The notes under the pieces: generated by a model | Databases searched by the model: none | Seen by the model: only the letters and a program-made list of their open reading frames with translations | Told to the model about the DNA's origin: nothing | Source of the DNA: an uncultured Lachnospiraceae bacterium | GTDB taxonomy: Bacteria > Bacillota > Clostridia > Lachnospirales > Lachnospiraceae | Length of the DNA: 8,118 nt | Reading direction: 5' to 3' | Assembly: GCA_902783305.1 (NCBI GenBank) | Contig: CACZQU010000459.1 | Location: 1-8,118, forward strand | Made by a program: the position numbers and the translations under genes | Shown here: piece by piece, positions 1 to 7,040 of the stretch | Layout of the letters: the number at the start of each line of letters is the position of its first letter | Position numbering within the stretch: position 1 is the first letter of the stretch

Positions 1-104
1 GCGATTCATCCCTCGTGGCCTTTGAGGGAAGCCGCAGTTCCGGCGAAGCGCTCTCGCGAATCGCTTCTATGCCTGTTATACTCCAGCTAAGGGCAAAACC
101 CTGA
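1..104. other. GC-rich structured flank, no supported gene
   Basis: About 65% GC over the first 60 bases, against about 18% GC in 211-320. It holds several short inverted repeats: GCGATTC at 1-7 with GAATCGC at 58-64, CCCTC at 10-14 with GAGGG at 24-28, GCCG at 31-34 with CGGC at 41-44, GCG at 48-50 with CGC at 55-57, and AGGG at 90-93 with CCCT at 99-102. Two + frames are open from the left edge (stops at 88-90 and 102-104), and one - frame is open across it, but none shows a recognisable domain or a start codon. High GC alone makes stops rare. It may be the tail of an upstream gene or part of an intergenic repeat element; the latter seems more likely because of the dense symmetry and the adjoining palindrome. 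Confidence 0.4.
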
Positions 105-192
105 ATCTCAGCGAGTTAGTGAAAAAGCCCGGTTTTACGCCACTTTTTGATATCTCGTGACGTAAAACCGGGCTTTACCGTGCCTGTTTATA
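70..192. repeat. Imperfect direct repeat TGCCTGTTATA / TGCCTGTTTATA
   Basis: TGCCTGTTATA at 70-80 recurs with one inserted T at 181-192. Both copies are followed by related sequence (CTCCAGCTAAG after the first, ACTCGCTGAG after the second). The copies sit on either side of the inner palindrome, as if the 16-bp stem had been inserted into or duplicated within an older sequence. The repeat is short, so chance is possible. Confidence 0.4.
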
Positions 193-202
193 ACTCGCTG
201 AG
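107..202. repeat. Nested perfect inverted repeat (12 bp outer, 16 bp inner arms)
   Basis: The outer arms are CTCAGCGAGTTA at 107-118 and TAACTCGCTGAG at 191-202. The inner arms are AAAGCCCGGTTTTACG at 124-139 and CGTAAAACCGGGCTTT at 161-176. All 28 pairs are exact. One C/A mismatch (140/160) and a further CAC/GTG (141-143 with 157-159) extend the inner stem towards a 13-nt tip loop. The internal loop is lopsided: 5 nt (119-123) on the left and 14 nt (177-190) on the right. It lies between the GC-rich flank and the operon promoter. It could be a terminator for something upstream, a small repetitive or MITE-like element, or a structured RNA. No transposase or target duplication is visible to decide. 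Confidence 0.75.
122..176. terminator. Possible intrinsic terminator (inner hairpin)
   Basis: This is the GC-centred 16-bp inner stem of the nested palindrome. Read on the - strand it ends GGGCTTTTTC, a run of five T after the stem, as in a weak rho-independent terminator. Read on the + strand it is followed by only three T (GGGCTTTACC). It would insulate the RM operon from the left flank, mainly blocking - strand transcripts leaving the operon promoter region. No - strand gene is visible that would need it, so the role is uncertain. Confidence 0.35.
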
Positions 203-252
203 TTAGAAGAATTTTGAAAAAACAATCGTAATCGAAATTATAAAAGAAATTT

Positions 253-299
253 AAAGTAATATTGTACTTGTAAAAGTAATTACATTTTGATATAATGTA
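253..299. promoter_or_regulatory. Candidate operator: short symmetric elements over the promoter
   Basis: Several small repeats overlap the promoter core. AAAGTAAT occurs at 253-260 and again at 273-280, exactly 20 bp apart (about two helical turns). TACTT at 265-269 mirrors AAGTA at 274-278 across the -35. GTAATTAC at 276-283 is a perfect 8-bp palindrome in the spacer. TACATT at 281-286 mirrors AATGTA at 294-299 across the -10. Phd/YefM proteins are known to autoregulate by binding palindromes at their own promoters, so the first gene of this operon is the obvious candidate ligand. In sequence this AT-rich, short repeats also arise by chance. Confidence 0.4.
268..296 (+). promoter_or_regulatory. 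Sigma-A promoter of the RM operon
   Basis: The -35 is TTGTAA at 268-273 (4 of 6 matches to TTGACA). A 17-bp spacer follows, then a perfect -10 TATAAT at 291-296. TG at 288-289, one base before the -10, gives an extended -10. The upstream DNA is A/T rich and could act as an UP element. Transcription should start near 303, giving a leader of about 37 nt before the ATG at 340. The downstream genes are tightly packed with no other clear promoter or terminator between them, so this probably drives the whole operon. Confidence 0.8.
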
Positions 300-326
300 T
301 CTTGTCTAACTGAAAATATTTTTGAC

Positions 327-335
327 AGGAGGAGG
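327..335 (+). promoter_or_regulatory. Ribosome binding site AGGAGGAGG for the Phd-like gene
   Basis: A near-ideal Shine-Dalgarno run ends 4 nt before ATG 340, and its first AGGAGG ends 7 nt before it. This fixes the start at 340. The in-frame TTG at 322 lies upstream of the site, so using it would place the site inside the gene. Confidence 0.85.
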
Positions 336-339
336 AACA

Positions 340-549
340 ATGTCCGACGAAAGAAAGAGCATCACTCCTATGGAGCATTACAACATGTCAGATTTCCTTC
401 GGGGGCAGGCGTCGAAGATCGTCACTGCTGTATCAGACGAAGATAAAACAGGTTTTATTTTGAAGAATGGGAAACCGTTAGCAATTCTCATGTCCAACGA
501 ACGTTACGAGAGACTGCTAAAGGCTGGCATAGATATTAACGAATATTGA
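340..549 (+). CDS. Phd/YefM-family antitoxin-like protein, toxin absent
   Basis: A 69-residue protein starting at ATG 340, chosen for the strong AGGAGGAGG just upstream. The core reads RGQASKIVTAV, then TGFILKNGKPLAILMSNERYERLL. This is the Phd/YefM fold signature: an N-terminal helix, then beta strands around KNGKPLAIL, then the S..RYERL helix. Family members bind operator DNA with the N-terminal part and a partner toxin (Doc, RelE or Txe type) with the C-terminal tail. Here only about 7 residues (GIDINEY) follow the last helix, whereas P1 Phd has roughly two dozen, so toxin binding looks reduced or lost. No toxin gene follows; the next gene is hsdM, whose ATG lies 17 bp past this stop. Inferred role: transcriptional autoregulator of the RM operon. 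The family call is firm, the role is not. Confidence 0.85.
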   Translation: MSDERKSITPMEHYNMSDFLRGQASKIVTAVSDEDKTGFILKNGKPLAILMSNERYERLLKAGIDINEY

Positions 550-552
550 AAC

Positions 553-557
553 GGAGG
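553..557 (+). promoter_or_regulatory. Ribosome binding site GGAGG for hsdM
   Basis: GGAGG lies 9 nt before ATG 567, just past the stop of the preceding gene. It supports 567 as the hsdM start. The in-frame TTG at 546 overlaps the previous stop codon and has no such site upstream at good spacing. Confidence 0.75.
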
Positions 558-566
558 GAGCCCGAA

Positions 567-2750
567 ATGGCTGAAAATAAAATCACTCAGGTGATGATGG
601 ACGATCAAACAATAGATGCATCGAAAGAAATAGCGATGGTGCTTTCGATAGCCAATACTCTGCGGGGCCCATATCGTGCAGAACGATATAAAGATGTGAT
701 TATTCCAATGATCATCCTTCGCCGGTTAGAGTGTGCGTTAGAGGTAAAAGATAAAAACGGTAGGACCAGCCGAGAAAAAGTTATCGAAAAGCTCAAAAAG
801 AATCCGAAAGCTCCTGATCAGATTCTTATAAAGGAATCTGGTTATCCGTTTTACAATCGTTGCGAGTTTACTCTGGCAAATCTTCTTACAGAAGCACCGG
901 CGATTGTTGAAAACCTGACCTTCTATATAGAATCCTTCTCTGCCAATGTGCAGGCGATTTTCGAAGAACTGAAGTTTAAAGAAGAGATCAAAACGCTCGA
1001 CAAGCATAACCGTTTGCTCGGTGTCGTAAAGAAGTTCTCGGAACTGGATCTTAATCCTGAAACCGTCGACAACGTGAAGATGGGATACATGTTTGAGGAC
1101 ATTATCCGTAGATATTCAGAGAATGCCGAGGCTGGTGACCACTACACTCCGCGAGAAGTTATTCGCCTCTTGACCAGCATTTTGCTGGCAGAGGGCTGTA
1201 ATGACATTTTTCTTGAGGGCAAGGAGATAACCGTGCTGGACATGGCGTGCGGGTCAGGCGGCATGCTCTCATCCTGCCATGATTTCATAATGCGCATGAA
1301 TCCGGATGCAAAGGTGCGCCTGTTTGGGCAGGAAAACAATCCGGAGTCCCACGCGATCTGCCTTGCAGATATGCTCATAAAGAATCAGGCTGCTGAGAAT
1401 ATCCGTTTTGCTGACACAATGAAAACGGATTGCTTTGAAGGCACCGATATGCGATTTGTGATTGCAAATCCTCCATTCGGCCAGCCCTGGGGCGGTAAAG
1501 ATGCTGGTGATGGCGTCGAAGCAGAAGTGCGCAAAGAACATAAAAAGAAAACCGGTAGCCGATTTCCCGCAGGGTTACCAGCTACCGGTGATATGCAGTT
1601 GCTATTTATGCAGCACGCTGTCAGCAAACTTCAGGAAGGCATCGGACGTGCAGCTATCATAAGCAACGGCTCTCCGTTGTTTTCTGGAAACACCACGAGC
1701 GGTGAAAGCCAGATCAGACGTTGGCTGTTGGAGAATGATTATGTAGAGGCTATTATTGGGCTTCCGTCCCAGCTCTTCTACAATACAGATATTGCGATCT
1801 ATGCCTTTATCATTTCCAAGAATAAAGCAGAAGAACGCAAGAACAAAATTCAGCTTATCGACGCTACTGATATATGGGCACCTATAAAGCGATCTCTTGG
1901 AAAAAAACGCAGAGAGATTATTCGCGATCAGATGAAGCTGATCACCGAGGTGTACTCTGACTTTGAGGAAGGGACTCGCACCTTGTGGAATGAGAAGCGT
2001 AAGCACGACTGTAAGATAGAAAGCCGCATTTTTGACCGGGATGAGTTTCTCTATAAAGAATGGGCAGTCTATCAGCCTTTGCAGCGTCGTGGCGTTATCA
2101 ATGCCAATTCCGTAGAAGAGCTCCGCACCAGTTCCTATTTTACAGCAAACTCCAATATTTATAATGAGTCTGTCTTTGAGGAACTGGAGCAGACGAACCC
2201 TCGCGACGGGAAGGCAGAAAAGCAGTATCAGAAGATGCTTCGCGGACGTGACTTTACTACGACTGTTATAACAGAACTGAAAAAACATGAATCCGAAGAG
2301 GTGTTTACGGACTATGCTAAATTTGAGAGCAAACTGAAGACGATACTCTCTGGGATAGATGGATATTCAGCTTCAAGACTGACCGGAATCGCTATGACCA
2401 TGTCAGTTATCGATAAGACAGCCGTAGTTCAGAAAGACAGAAAGGGTAACATCGTTATTGATCCTACCACCAAGGATACGGAAATTATTAGATTGAATCA
2501 GGATGTTGCTGCATATATGGATGCTGAGGTTTATCCTCATGTACCGGATGCTATTTATAGGTATGAATATGATCCTAATAAAGCAGATAGCGCTACCAAC
2601 AAAGAAAAACTTGGCGCGGAATTCCCATTCACCAGATATTTCTATGAGTACCACGAGCCGGAAAGCGCGGATGCACTCCTTGCTCAGTTTATGGATTTAG
2701 AAAAGTCCCTGTCGGAGAAGATCGCAGCATTGCAGAAGGAAGTGAAATGA
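567..2750 (+). CDS. hsdM: Type I RM modification subunit HsdM (N6-adenine methyltransferase)
   Basis: A 727-residue DNA methylase that transfers a methyl group from S-adenosylmethionine to the N6 of adenine in the site chosen by HsdS. The N-terminal HsdM_N region includes IANTLRGPYRAERYKD from about residue 28. The helix with HYTPREVIRLL (192-202) leads into the catalytic domain. Motif I, DMACGSGGM (225-233), binds SAM. Motif IV, NPPF (301-304), is the catalytic loop. A long C-terminal part holds the VYPHVPDA and FPFTRYFYEY blocks near 650-695 and ends in a predicted coiled coil (about 702-727), which probably contacts HsdS. E. coli HsdM has 529 residues; the extra length and C-terminal blocks are, from memory, typical of a longer HsdM subfamily common in Firmicutes. 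The start is ATG 567, set by the GGAGG site. The last 4 bp overlap hsdS as ATGA, so translation is probably coupled. All catalytic residues are present and the gene looks intact. Confidence 0.95.
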   Translation: MAENKITQVMMDDQTIDASKEIAMVLSIANTLRGPYRAERYKDVIIPMIILRRLECALEVKDKNGRTSREKVIEKLKKNPKAPDQILIKESGYPFYNRCEFTLANLLTEAPAIVENLTFYIESFSANVQAIFEELKFKEEIKTLDKHNRLLGVVKKFSELDLNPETVDNVKMGYMFEDIIRRYSENAEAGDHYTPREVIRLLTSILLAEGCNDIFLEGKEITVLDMACGSGGMLSSCHDFIMRMNPDAKVRLFGQENNPESHAICLADMLIKNQAAENIRFADTMKTDCFEGTDMRFVIANPPFGQPWGGKDAGDGVEAEVRKEHKKKTGSRFPAGLPATGDMQLLFMQHAVSKLQEGIGRAAIISNGSPLFSGNTTSGESQIRRWLLENDYVEAIIGLPSQLFYNTDIAIYAFIISKNKAEERKNKIQLIDATDIWAPIKRSLGKKRREIIRDQMKLITEVYSDFEEGTRTLWNEKRKHDCKIESRIFDRDEFLYKEWAVYQPLQRRGVINANSVEELRTSSYFTANSNIYNESVFEELEQTNPRDGKAEKQYQKMLRGRDFTTTVITELKKHESEEVFTDYAKFESKLKTILSGIDGYSASRLTGIAMTMSVIDKTAVVQKDRKGNIVIDPTTKDTEIIRLNQDVAAYMDAEVYPHVPDAIYRYEYDPNKADSATNKEKLGAEFPFTRYFYEYHEPESADALLAQFMDLEKSLSEKIAALQKEVK

Positions 2751-4000
2751 TGGAAGGAATGAAACAAACCGGTATTCGCTGGATTGGTGAAATCCCTTCC
2801 GACTGGAATACCAAACGAATCAAGTATATGGCCACCCTCAAAGGTAGGATCGGTTGGCAAGGACTTACTTCCGAAGAATATCAGGATGAAGGAGCATACC
2901 TCATTACTGGAGTCGATTTTCTCGATGGCGGGATTAATTGGGAACAGTGTGAGCATGTCCCTATGAAGCGCTGGGAAGAAGCTAAGGATATTCAGATCCA
3001 AAACGGCGACCTTTTAATCACAAAAGATGGAACTGTGGGAAAGGTTGCTATTGTCTCCGATATGCCGGGTGAAACTTCACTGAATAGTGGTGTTCTCCGA
3101 ATTATGCCCGTCAAAGGGTACAGTGGTCGCTTCCTCTATTGGGTGCTCCAGTCAGAGGTTTTTTGGAATTGGTTCAATTTCAAAAATGCTGGGAACAGCA
3201 CAATTATTCATCTTTATCAGGGCGATTTCGCGGAGTTCATCTATGCTTTTCCTGATTATGATGAGCAGGAAAGAATCGCAGCCTATCTGAATAAAGAGTG
3301 TGCTAAGCTGGATGAGATTATAAATGGCTTGTTGGCTCAGATAAATCTTTTAAAACAGTTTAAAGAAAACACTATAAGAGATGGGGTTACAAAAGGCATT
3401 TATGGAGAACAGACTATACCAGTGAAAATGGATTATTGCAGTTCTGTGTGCAGGAGTTGGAATTTAACAAAGATCAAGTATTTCTGCAAAATGTTTAGTG
3501 GAGAGAACTTAACAGCTGAAGATATAGATGTGGATGGCGATTTCCCGGTATATGGAGGGAATGGTTTTCGTGGATATTATAATAGCTATACAAATGATGG
3601 AGAGCATGTGCTTATAGGCAGGCAAGGCGCTTTGTGTGGGAATGTGCACATCGTAAGCGGGAAGTTCTGGGCTACAGATCATGCTGTTGTTACATATCCT
3701 ACAGGAGATGTGGATAACCGATTCTTGTACTATCTATTCTCTGCGATGAATTTCAATCAATACTCTATGACTGCTGCTCAACCGGGATTGGCGGTTTCGA
3801 CAATACAGAACTTAAAACTGTATATGCCGAGTTCAAAGAAAGAGCAGGTAGCAATCAGGGAATATCTCGATACCAGATGCGAAGAAATTAATAGTGTTCT
3901 TTCTGTCAAGGAGACTCAATTGGAAGTGGCAAGAAAGAGAAAGACATCTTACATATATGAATATGTCACAGGAAAGAAACGCGTGAAGGAGGTAATGTAA
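2747..4000 (+). CDS. hsdS: Type I RM specificity subunit HsdS
   Basis: A 417-residue DNA-recognition subunit that binds the bipartite target site and scaffolds HsdM and HsdR. Two target-recognition domains (TRDs) are visible. TRD1 opens with IRWIGEIPSDWNTKRIK and includes NGDLLITKDGTVGKVAIV. TRD2 opens near residue 237 with SWNLTKIKYF and includes GEHVLIGRQGALCGNVHIV and FWATDHAVV. Each ends in a conserved helix that spaces the TRDs: YLNKEC...VTKGI (180 to about 222) and YLDTRC...YVTGKKR (373 to about 412). These two helical segments align with each other, the usual pseudo-twofold design. ATG 2747 overlaps the hsdM stop; AAGGAAG at 2736-2742 precedes it, and ATG 2750 or 2759 are possible alternatives. 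TRD2 is more AT-rich (about 41% GC against 46% in TRD1) and lacks the WIGEIP entry motif. The target sequence cannot be read from the protein. Confidence 0.93.
   Translation: MMEGMKQTGIRWIGEIPSDWNTKRIKYMATLKGRIGWQGLTSEEYQDEGAYLITGVDFLDGGINWEQCEHVPMKRWEEAKDIQIQNGDLLITKDGTVGKVAIVSDMPGETSLNSGVLRIMPVKGYSGRFLYWVLQSEVFWNWFNFKNAGNSTIIHLYQGDFAEFIYAFPDYDEQERIAAYLNKECAKLDEIINGLLAQINLLKQFKENTIRDGVTKGIYGEQTIPVKMDYCSSVCRSWNLTKIKYFCKMFSGENLTAEDIDVDGDFPVYGGNGFRGYYNSYTNDGEHVLIGRQGALCGNVHIVSGKFWATDHAVVTYPTGDVDNRFLYYLFSAMNFNQYSMTAAQPGLAVSTIQNLKLYMPSSKKEQVAIREYLDTRCEEINSVLSVKETQLEVARKRKTSYIYEYVTGKKRVKEVM
3986..3992 (+). promoter_or_regulatory. Ribosome binding site AAGGAGG for hsdR, inside the hsdS end
   Basis: AAGGAGG within the last codons of hsdS ends 9 nt before ATG 4002. 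It lets ribosomes finishing hsdS reload directly on hsdR, whose start lies 1 bp past the hsdS stop. Confidence 0.8.
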
Positions 4001-4001
4001 T

Positions 4002-7000
4002 ATGCCTATCAGAGCAGATCAACTCCGTGAGAAAGAAGACTACCAGCAGCTGATTGTCGAGCGACTGGTACAGGATAATAAATATCGCGAGCGCCCAAAT
4101 ACTGCATTCCGTCCGGGGTTAGCGATGGACACGGAAATGCTGCTGGAGTTTCTGGAGAGCACACAGCATAGAACAATGGAACAGCTCCGGCGCATGTACA
4201 ACGAGCGTACCGAGGAAACCATCATTAACACCATTAATAATGAGATTAATAAAGAGAGCCGTGGCCTTATTGATGTTATTAAGAATGGTGTTGAATTTGA
4301 TAATGGTGCTTCTCTTAAACTCATGTTCCGCAAGCCGGACAGCACCATCAATACAGACGCGGTAGAGAATTATAAAAAGAATATCTTTACCGTTATGCAG
4401 GAAGTCAATCATAAAGCAGATGAGCGTGTGGACCTGGTAATCTTCCTGAATGGCATAGCTATATTTGCAATTGAATTGAAATGCAACACCTCTGGGCAGA
4501 ACTATGAGGATGCCATCAATCAGTACAAAAACGAACGCGATCCAAACACACGCCTTTTCAAAACAAGGGTCGGAGTTCTGGCCGCATTTGCAATGGATCT
4601 CACGGAGGTGTATTTCACCACAGAGCTGAAGCGCCGAGATACATTCTTCAATCCATTTAATATTGGTGTCGATGATGGGAAAGGTAATCCCATAAATGAA
4701 GTATCCGGTATTCGGGTCTCTTATATGTGGGAAAAGATCTGGACGAAAGACCAAATTCTGTTCCTGCTGGAACGGTTTGTATACATCAAGAAGAAAACAC
4801 GCCGTGATGCTGATACAGGCAGAGAGATCAAAAGTAAAGAATTGATCTTCCCACGTTTTCATCAGTTACGAGCAGTTGAGCGTGTGATGAATGATGTAAT
4901 TGTGAATCATACGAGCTGCAACTATCTGATTGAGCATTCTGCGGGCAGTGGTAAGACTGAGACCATCTCGTGGCTTGCTCATATTCTGGCTACTGTCCAT
5001 GATGCAGAGAACAAGAATGTCTATGACAATATCCTTGTCATCACTGACCGTATTGTTGTTGACCGGCAGCTGCAGGAGGCCATTCTTGGTATCCAGCACA
5101 AAAGCGGACAGGTCAAAGTGATGGATGATCGCTGTGATTCAGAAGACTTAGCTATTGCGCTTTCAGGCAACACAAAGATTATTGTCACTACCATCCATAA
5201 GTTTTATTACATTCTGAACAATAATCTTCTTAGAGATCTTGAGGCTAAGAAGTTTGCAGTCCTGATCGATGAAGCGCATTCCTCTACTGAGGGGGCGTAT
5301 ATGCAGTCTGTAACAAATGTGCTGGGAGTAGTAGAAGCCGCTGATCCCGATGAAGAGGGTGATGACGACGATCAAAAGACCGAAGAAGACCAGATGCTCG
5401 AAGAAATCAGGAAGAGCGGAAAACAGCCTAATGTCACAATGATCGCATTTACTGCTACTCCAAAGCCTGAAACGATTCAACTGTTTGGTACCCTTAACGC
5501 TCAGGGAAAGAAGGAATCCTTTGACCTATATTCCATGAAGCAGGCCATTGAAGAAGGCTATATTCTTAACGTGCTGGACAATTATGTGACTTGGAAAACG
5601 TACTGTCACATCAATAAGGCGATTCAAGATGATCCGGAACTGCAGTCCATTACAGCAAAAAGAAAGATGGCCAGATTCATTGACCTTCACGACACAAACA
5701 TTGCGCAGAAGGTAGAAATAATCATTGAGCATTTCCGGGCAAACGTCGCTGGATGCCTTGATGGTAAAGCAAAGGCAATGGTAATTACATCTTCCCGTCC
5801 TGCCGCCGTAAAGTACAGGAAAGCGTTTGATGAATATATTCAGGCGAAGGGATACACGGGGATAAAAGCTCTTGTTGCTTTTACTGGAAAGGTAAAACTG
5901 AAAGGCGATACGAGGGAATACACTGAGATTCAAATGAATGACGGGATTAATCCTGACGAACTTCGGTTTGAGTTTGATCGCAGTTGTTACCAGGTGTTAA
6001 TTGTTGCAGATAAGTATCAGACAGGATTCGATCAGCCTAAGTTGGTGGCTATGTATGTAGATAAAAGATTACGAAAAATACAGGCAGTACAGACGTTATC
6101 ACGCCTTAATCGAATCTGTCCTCCGTATGATAAGAAGACCTTTATTCTTGATTTCAGGAACAGCTATGATGACATCAAGGCTGCATTCAGTCCGTTTTAT
6201 AAAGATACAATCTTATTTGAAACGATCTCTCCATCAGATATTAGAGATATGGATCGCGTGATTGAAGAACATGATTTCCTTGATACTGATGACGTCGAGG
6301 AATTCAACAAGTATCTCTATCAGCCGAGCCGGTCCTCACGAGACAAGCAGCGGATGTGGCTGTTACTGGACAAGGCGCTAAAAATCATCACCAAGCGTCC
6401 AGCAAAAGATCAGGAGACGATTAAGAAAGATATCAAAAAATTCCTGAAGGGTTATTGCTTCCTTATCCAAGCCACTGCATACGAGAATCTTGAGCTCCAT
6501 AAGAGATACAATTTTCTTTCCTATTTGGTTAAGGAGCTGAATCCAGGTGGTGGCGGGAACAATTTTGACATTGCAGATAAAATCACGGTTAGCGATTTCC
6601 GGCAGAAAAAACTGGAAGAACACACCGATGGTCAGATTGAGGCTAAGCCGGAAGTGAAGATTAAGAAACCGATGCCAACGACGCTTGAGGAACAACAGAA
6701 AAAACTGCTGTCCCAGATCATCGATGAGGTGAATGCGCTCTATGACAAAGATTATGAGCCTGATTTTACCACAAAGGCGGCCATGCAGATTCGAGATCTC
6801 CTGCTCAAGAATGAGGCGATTAAGGAACGGTTAGAGAAGAGTGCACGGAGCAACACCATTGACGAATTTAAATTCACATATGATGACTGTGTTCAGGATG
6901 CTCTGGTGGAAGGATATGATCAGAATGTAGATTTCTATACTTTGCTGTTAAATAATGAGGAAGTACGTGCCAAATTTGCAACGGTCTTTATGGCCGAAAT

Positions 7001-7040
7001 ATATCGGATCTTGCGTGGTGAAGGTAGTGATAATGAATGA
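4002..7040 (+). CDS. hsdR: Type I RM restriction subunit HsdR (nuclease/translocase)
   Basis: A 1012-residue motor and nuclease subunit. In the complete HsdR-HsdM-HsdS complex it pulls in DNA with ATP and cuts it away from an unmethylated site. The N-terminal nuclease domain carries the PD-(D/E)XK core as D144 and E158-x-K160 (IELK). The superfamily 2 helicase motor follows: Walker A AGSGKT (314-319), DEAH (423-426), TATP (484-487), motif V QTGFD (673-677) and motif VI QTLSRLNR (697-704). An acidic loop lies between DEAH and TATP, as I recall it in related proteins. The remaining roughly 300 residues are helical and match the HsdR C-terminal region that docks on HsdM/HsdS. The length is normal for the family and no key residue is missing. 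Start ATG 4002 follows an AAGGAGG site and the hsdS stop by 1 bp. No internal frameshift is seen, so restriction should be active. Confidence 0.95.
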   Translation: MPIRADQLREKEDYQQLIVERLVQDNKYRERPNTAFRPGLAMDTEMLLEFLESTQHRTMEQLRRMYNERTEETIINTINNEINKESRGLIDVIKNGVEFDNGASLKLMFRKPDSTINTDAVENYKKNIFTVMQEVNHKADERVDLVIFLNGIAIFAIELKCNTSGQNYEDAINQYKNERDPNTRLFKTRVGVLAAFAMDLTEVYFTTELKRRDTFFNPFNIGVDDGKGNPINEVSGIRVSYMWEKIWTKDQILFLLERFVYIKKKTRRDADTGREIKSKELIFPRFHQLRAVERVMNDVIVNHTSCNYLIEHSAGSGKTETISWLAHILATVHDAENKNVYDNILVITDRIVVDRQLQEAILGIQHKSGQVKVMDDRCDSEDLAIALSGNTKIIVTTIHKFYYILNNNLLRDLEAKKFAVLIDEAHSSTEGAYMQSVTNVLGVVEAADPDEEGDDDDQKTEEDQMLEEIRKSGKQPNVTMIAFTATPKPETIQLFGTLNAQGKKESFDLYSMKQAIEEGYILNVLDNYVTWKTYCHINKAIQDDPELQSITAKRKMARFIDLHDTNIAQKVEIIIEHFRANVAGCLDGKAKAMVITSSRPAAVKYRKAFDEYIQAKGYTGIKALVAFTGKVKLKGDTREYTEIQMNDGINPDELRFEFDRSCYQVLIVADKYQTGFDQPKLVAMYVDKRLRKIQAVQTLSRLNRICPPYDKKTFILDFRNSYDDIKAAFSPFYKDTILFETISPSDIRDMDRVIEEHDFLDTDDVEEFNKYLYQPSRSSRDKQRMWLLLDKALKIITKRPAKDQETIKKDIKKFLKGYCFLIQATAYENLELHKRYNFLSYLVKELNPGGGGNNFDIADKITVSDFRQKKLEEHTDGQIEAKPEVKIKKPMPTTLEEQQKKLLSQIIDEVNALYDKDYEPDFTTKAAMQIRDLLLKNEAIKERLEKSARSNTIDEFKFTYDDCVQDALVEGYDQNVDFYTLLLNNEEVRAKFATVFMAEIYRILRGEGSDNE

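Noticed and set aside
1..64. Cloverleaf-like fold resembling a tRNA
   Set aside because: The 7-bp outer stem and three arms suggest it, but there is no TTC-R-A T-loop at the right place, no proper anticodon arm and no CCA end, and the arms are only 3-5 bp.
1..104. C-terminal tail of an upstream protein
   Set aside because: Two + frames and one - frame are all open, as expected at 65% GC. None gives a recognisable protein motif, and only about 30 codons are visible.
322..339. Upstream TTG start adding six residues to the Phd-like protein
   Set aside because: The AGGAGGAGG ribosome site lies inside this stretch and points to ATG 340.
1901..1907. A7 tract in hsdM as a phase-variation or frameshift site
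   Set aside because: It encodes GKK in a normal, intact frame. Seven A is short for slippage switching, and no alternative product is apparent.
1602..2288. Long - strand open frame (228 codons) inside hsdM
   Set aside because: It lies wholly opposite a well-supported gene, has no ribosome site, and its translation shows no domain.
4119..4862. Long - strand open frame (247 codons) inside hsdR
   Set aside because: It is opposite the HsdR nuclease domain, whose motifs are intact. The translation is cysteine/phenylalanine-rich with no recognisable family.
5330..5430. Acidic Asp/Glu-rich insert in HsdR between DEAH and TATP
   Set aside because: As I recall, a similar acidic loop is common in this HsdR subfamily, so it is not a special feature of this copy.
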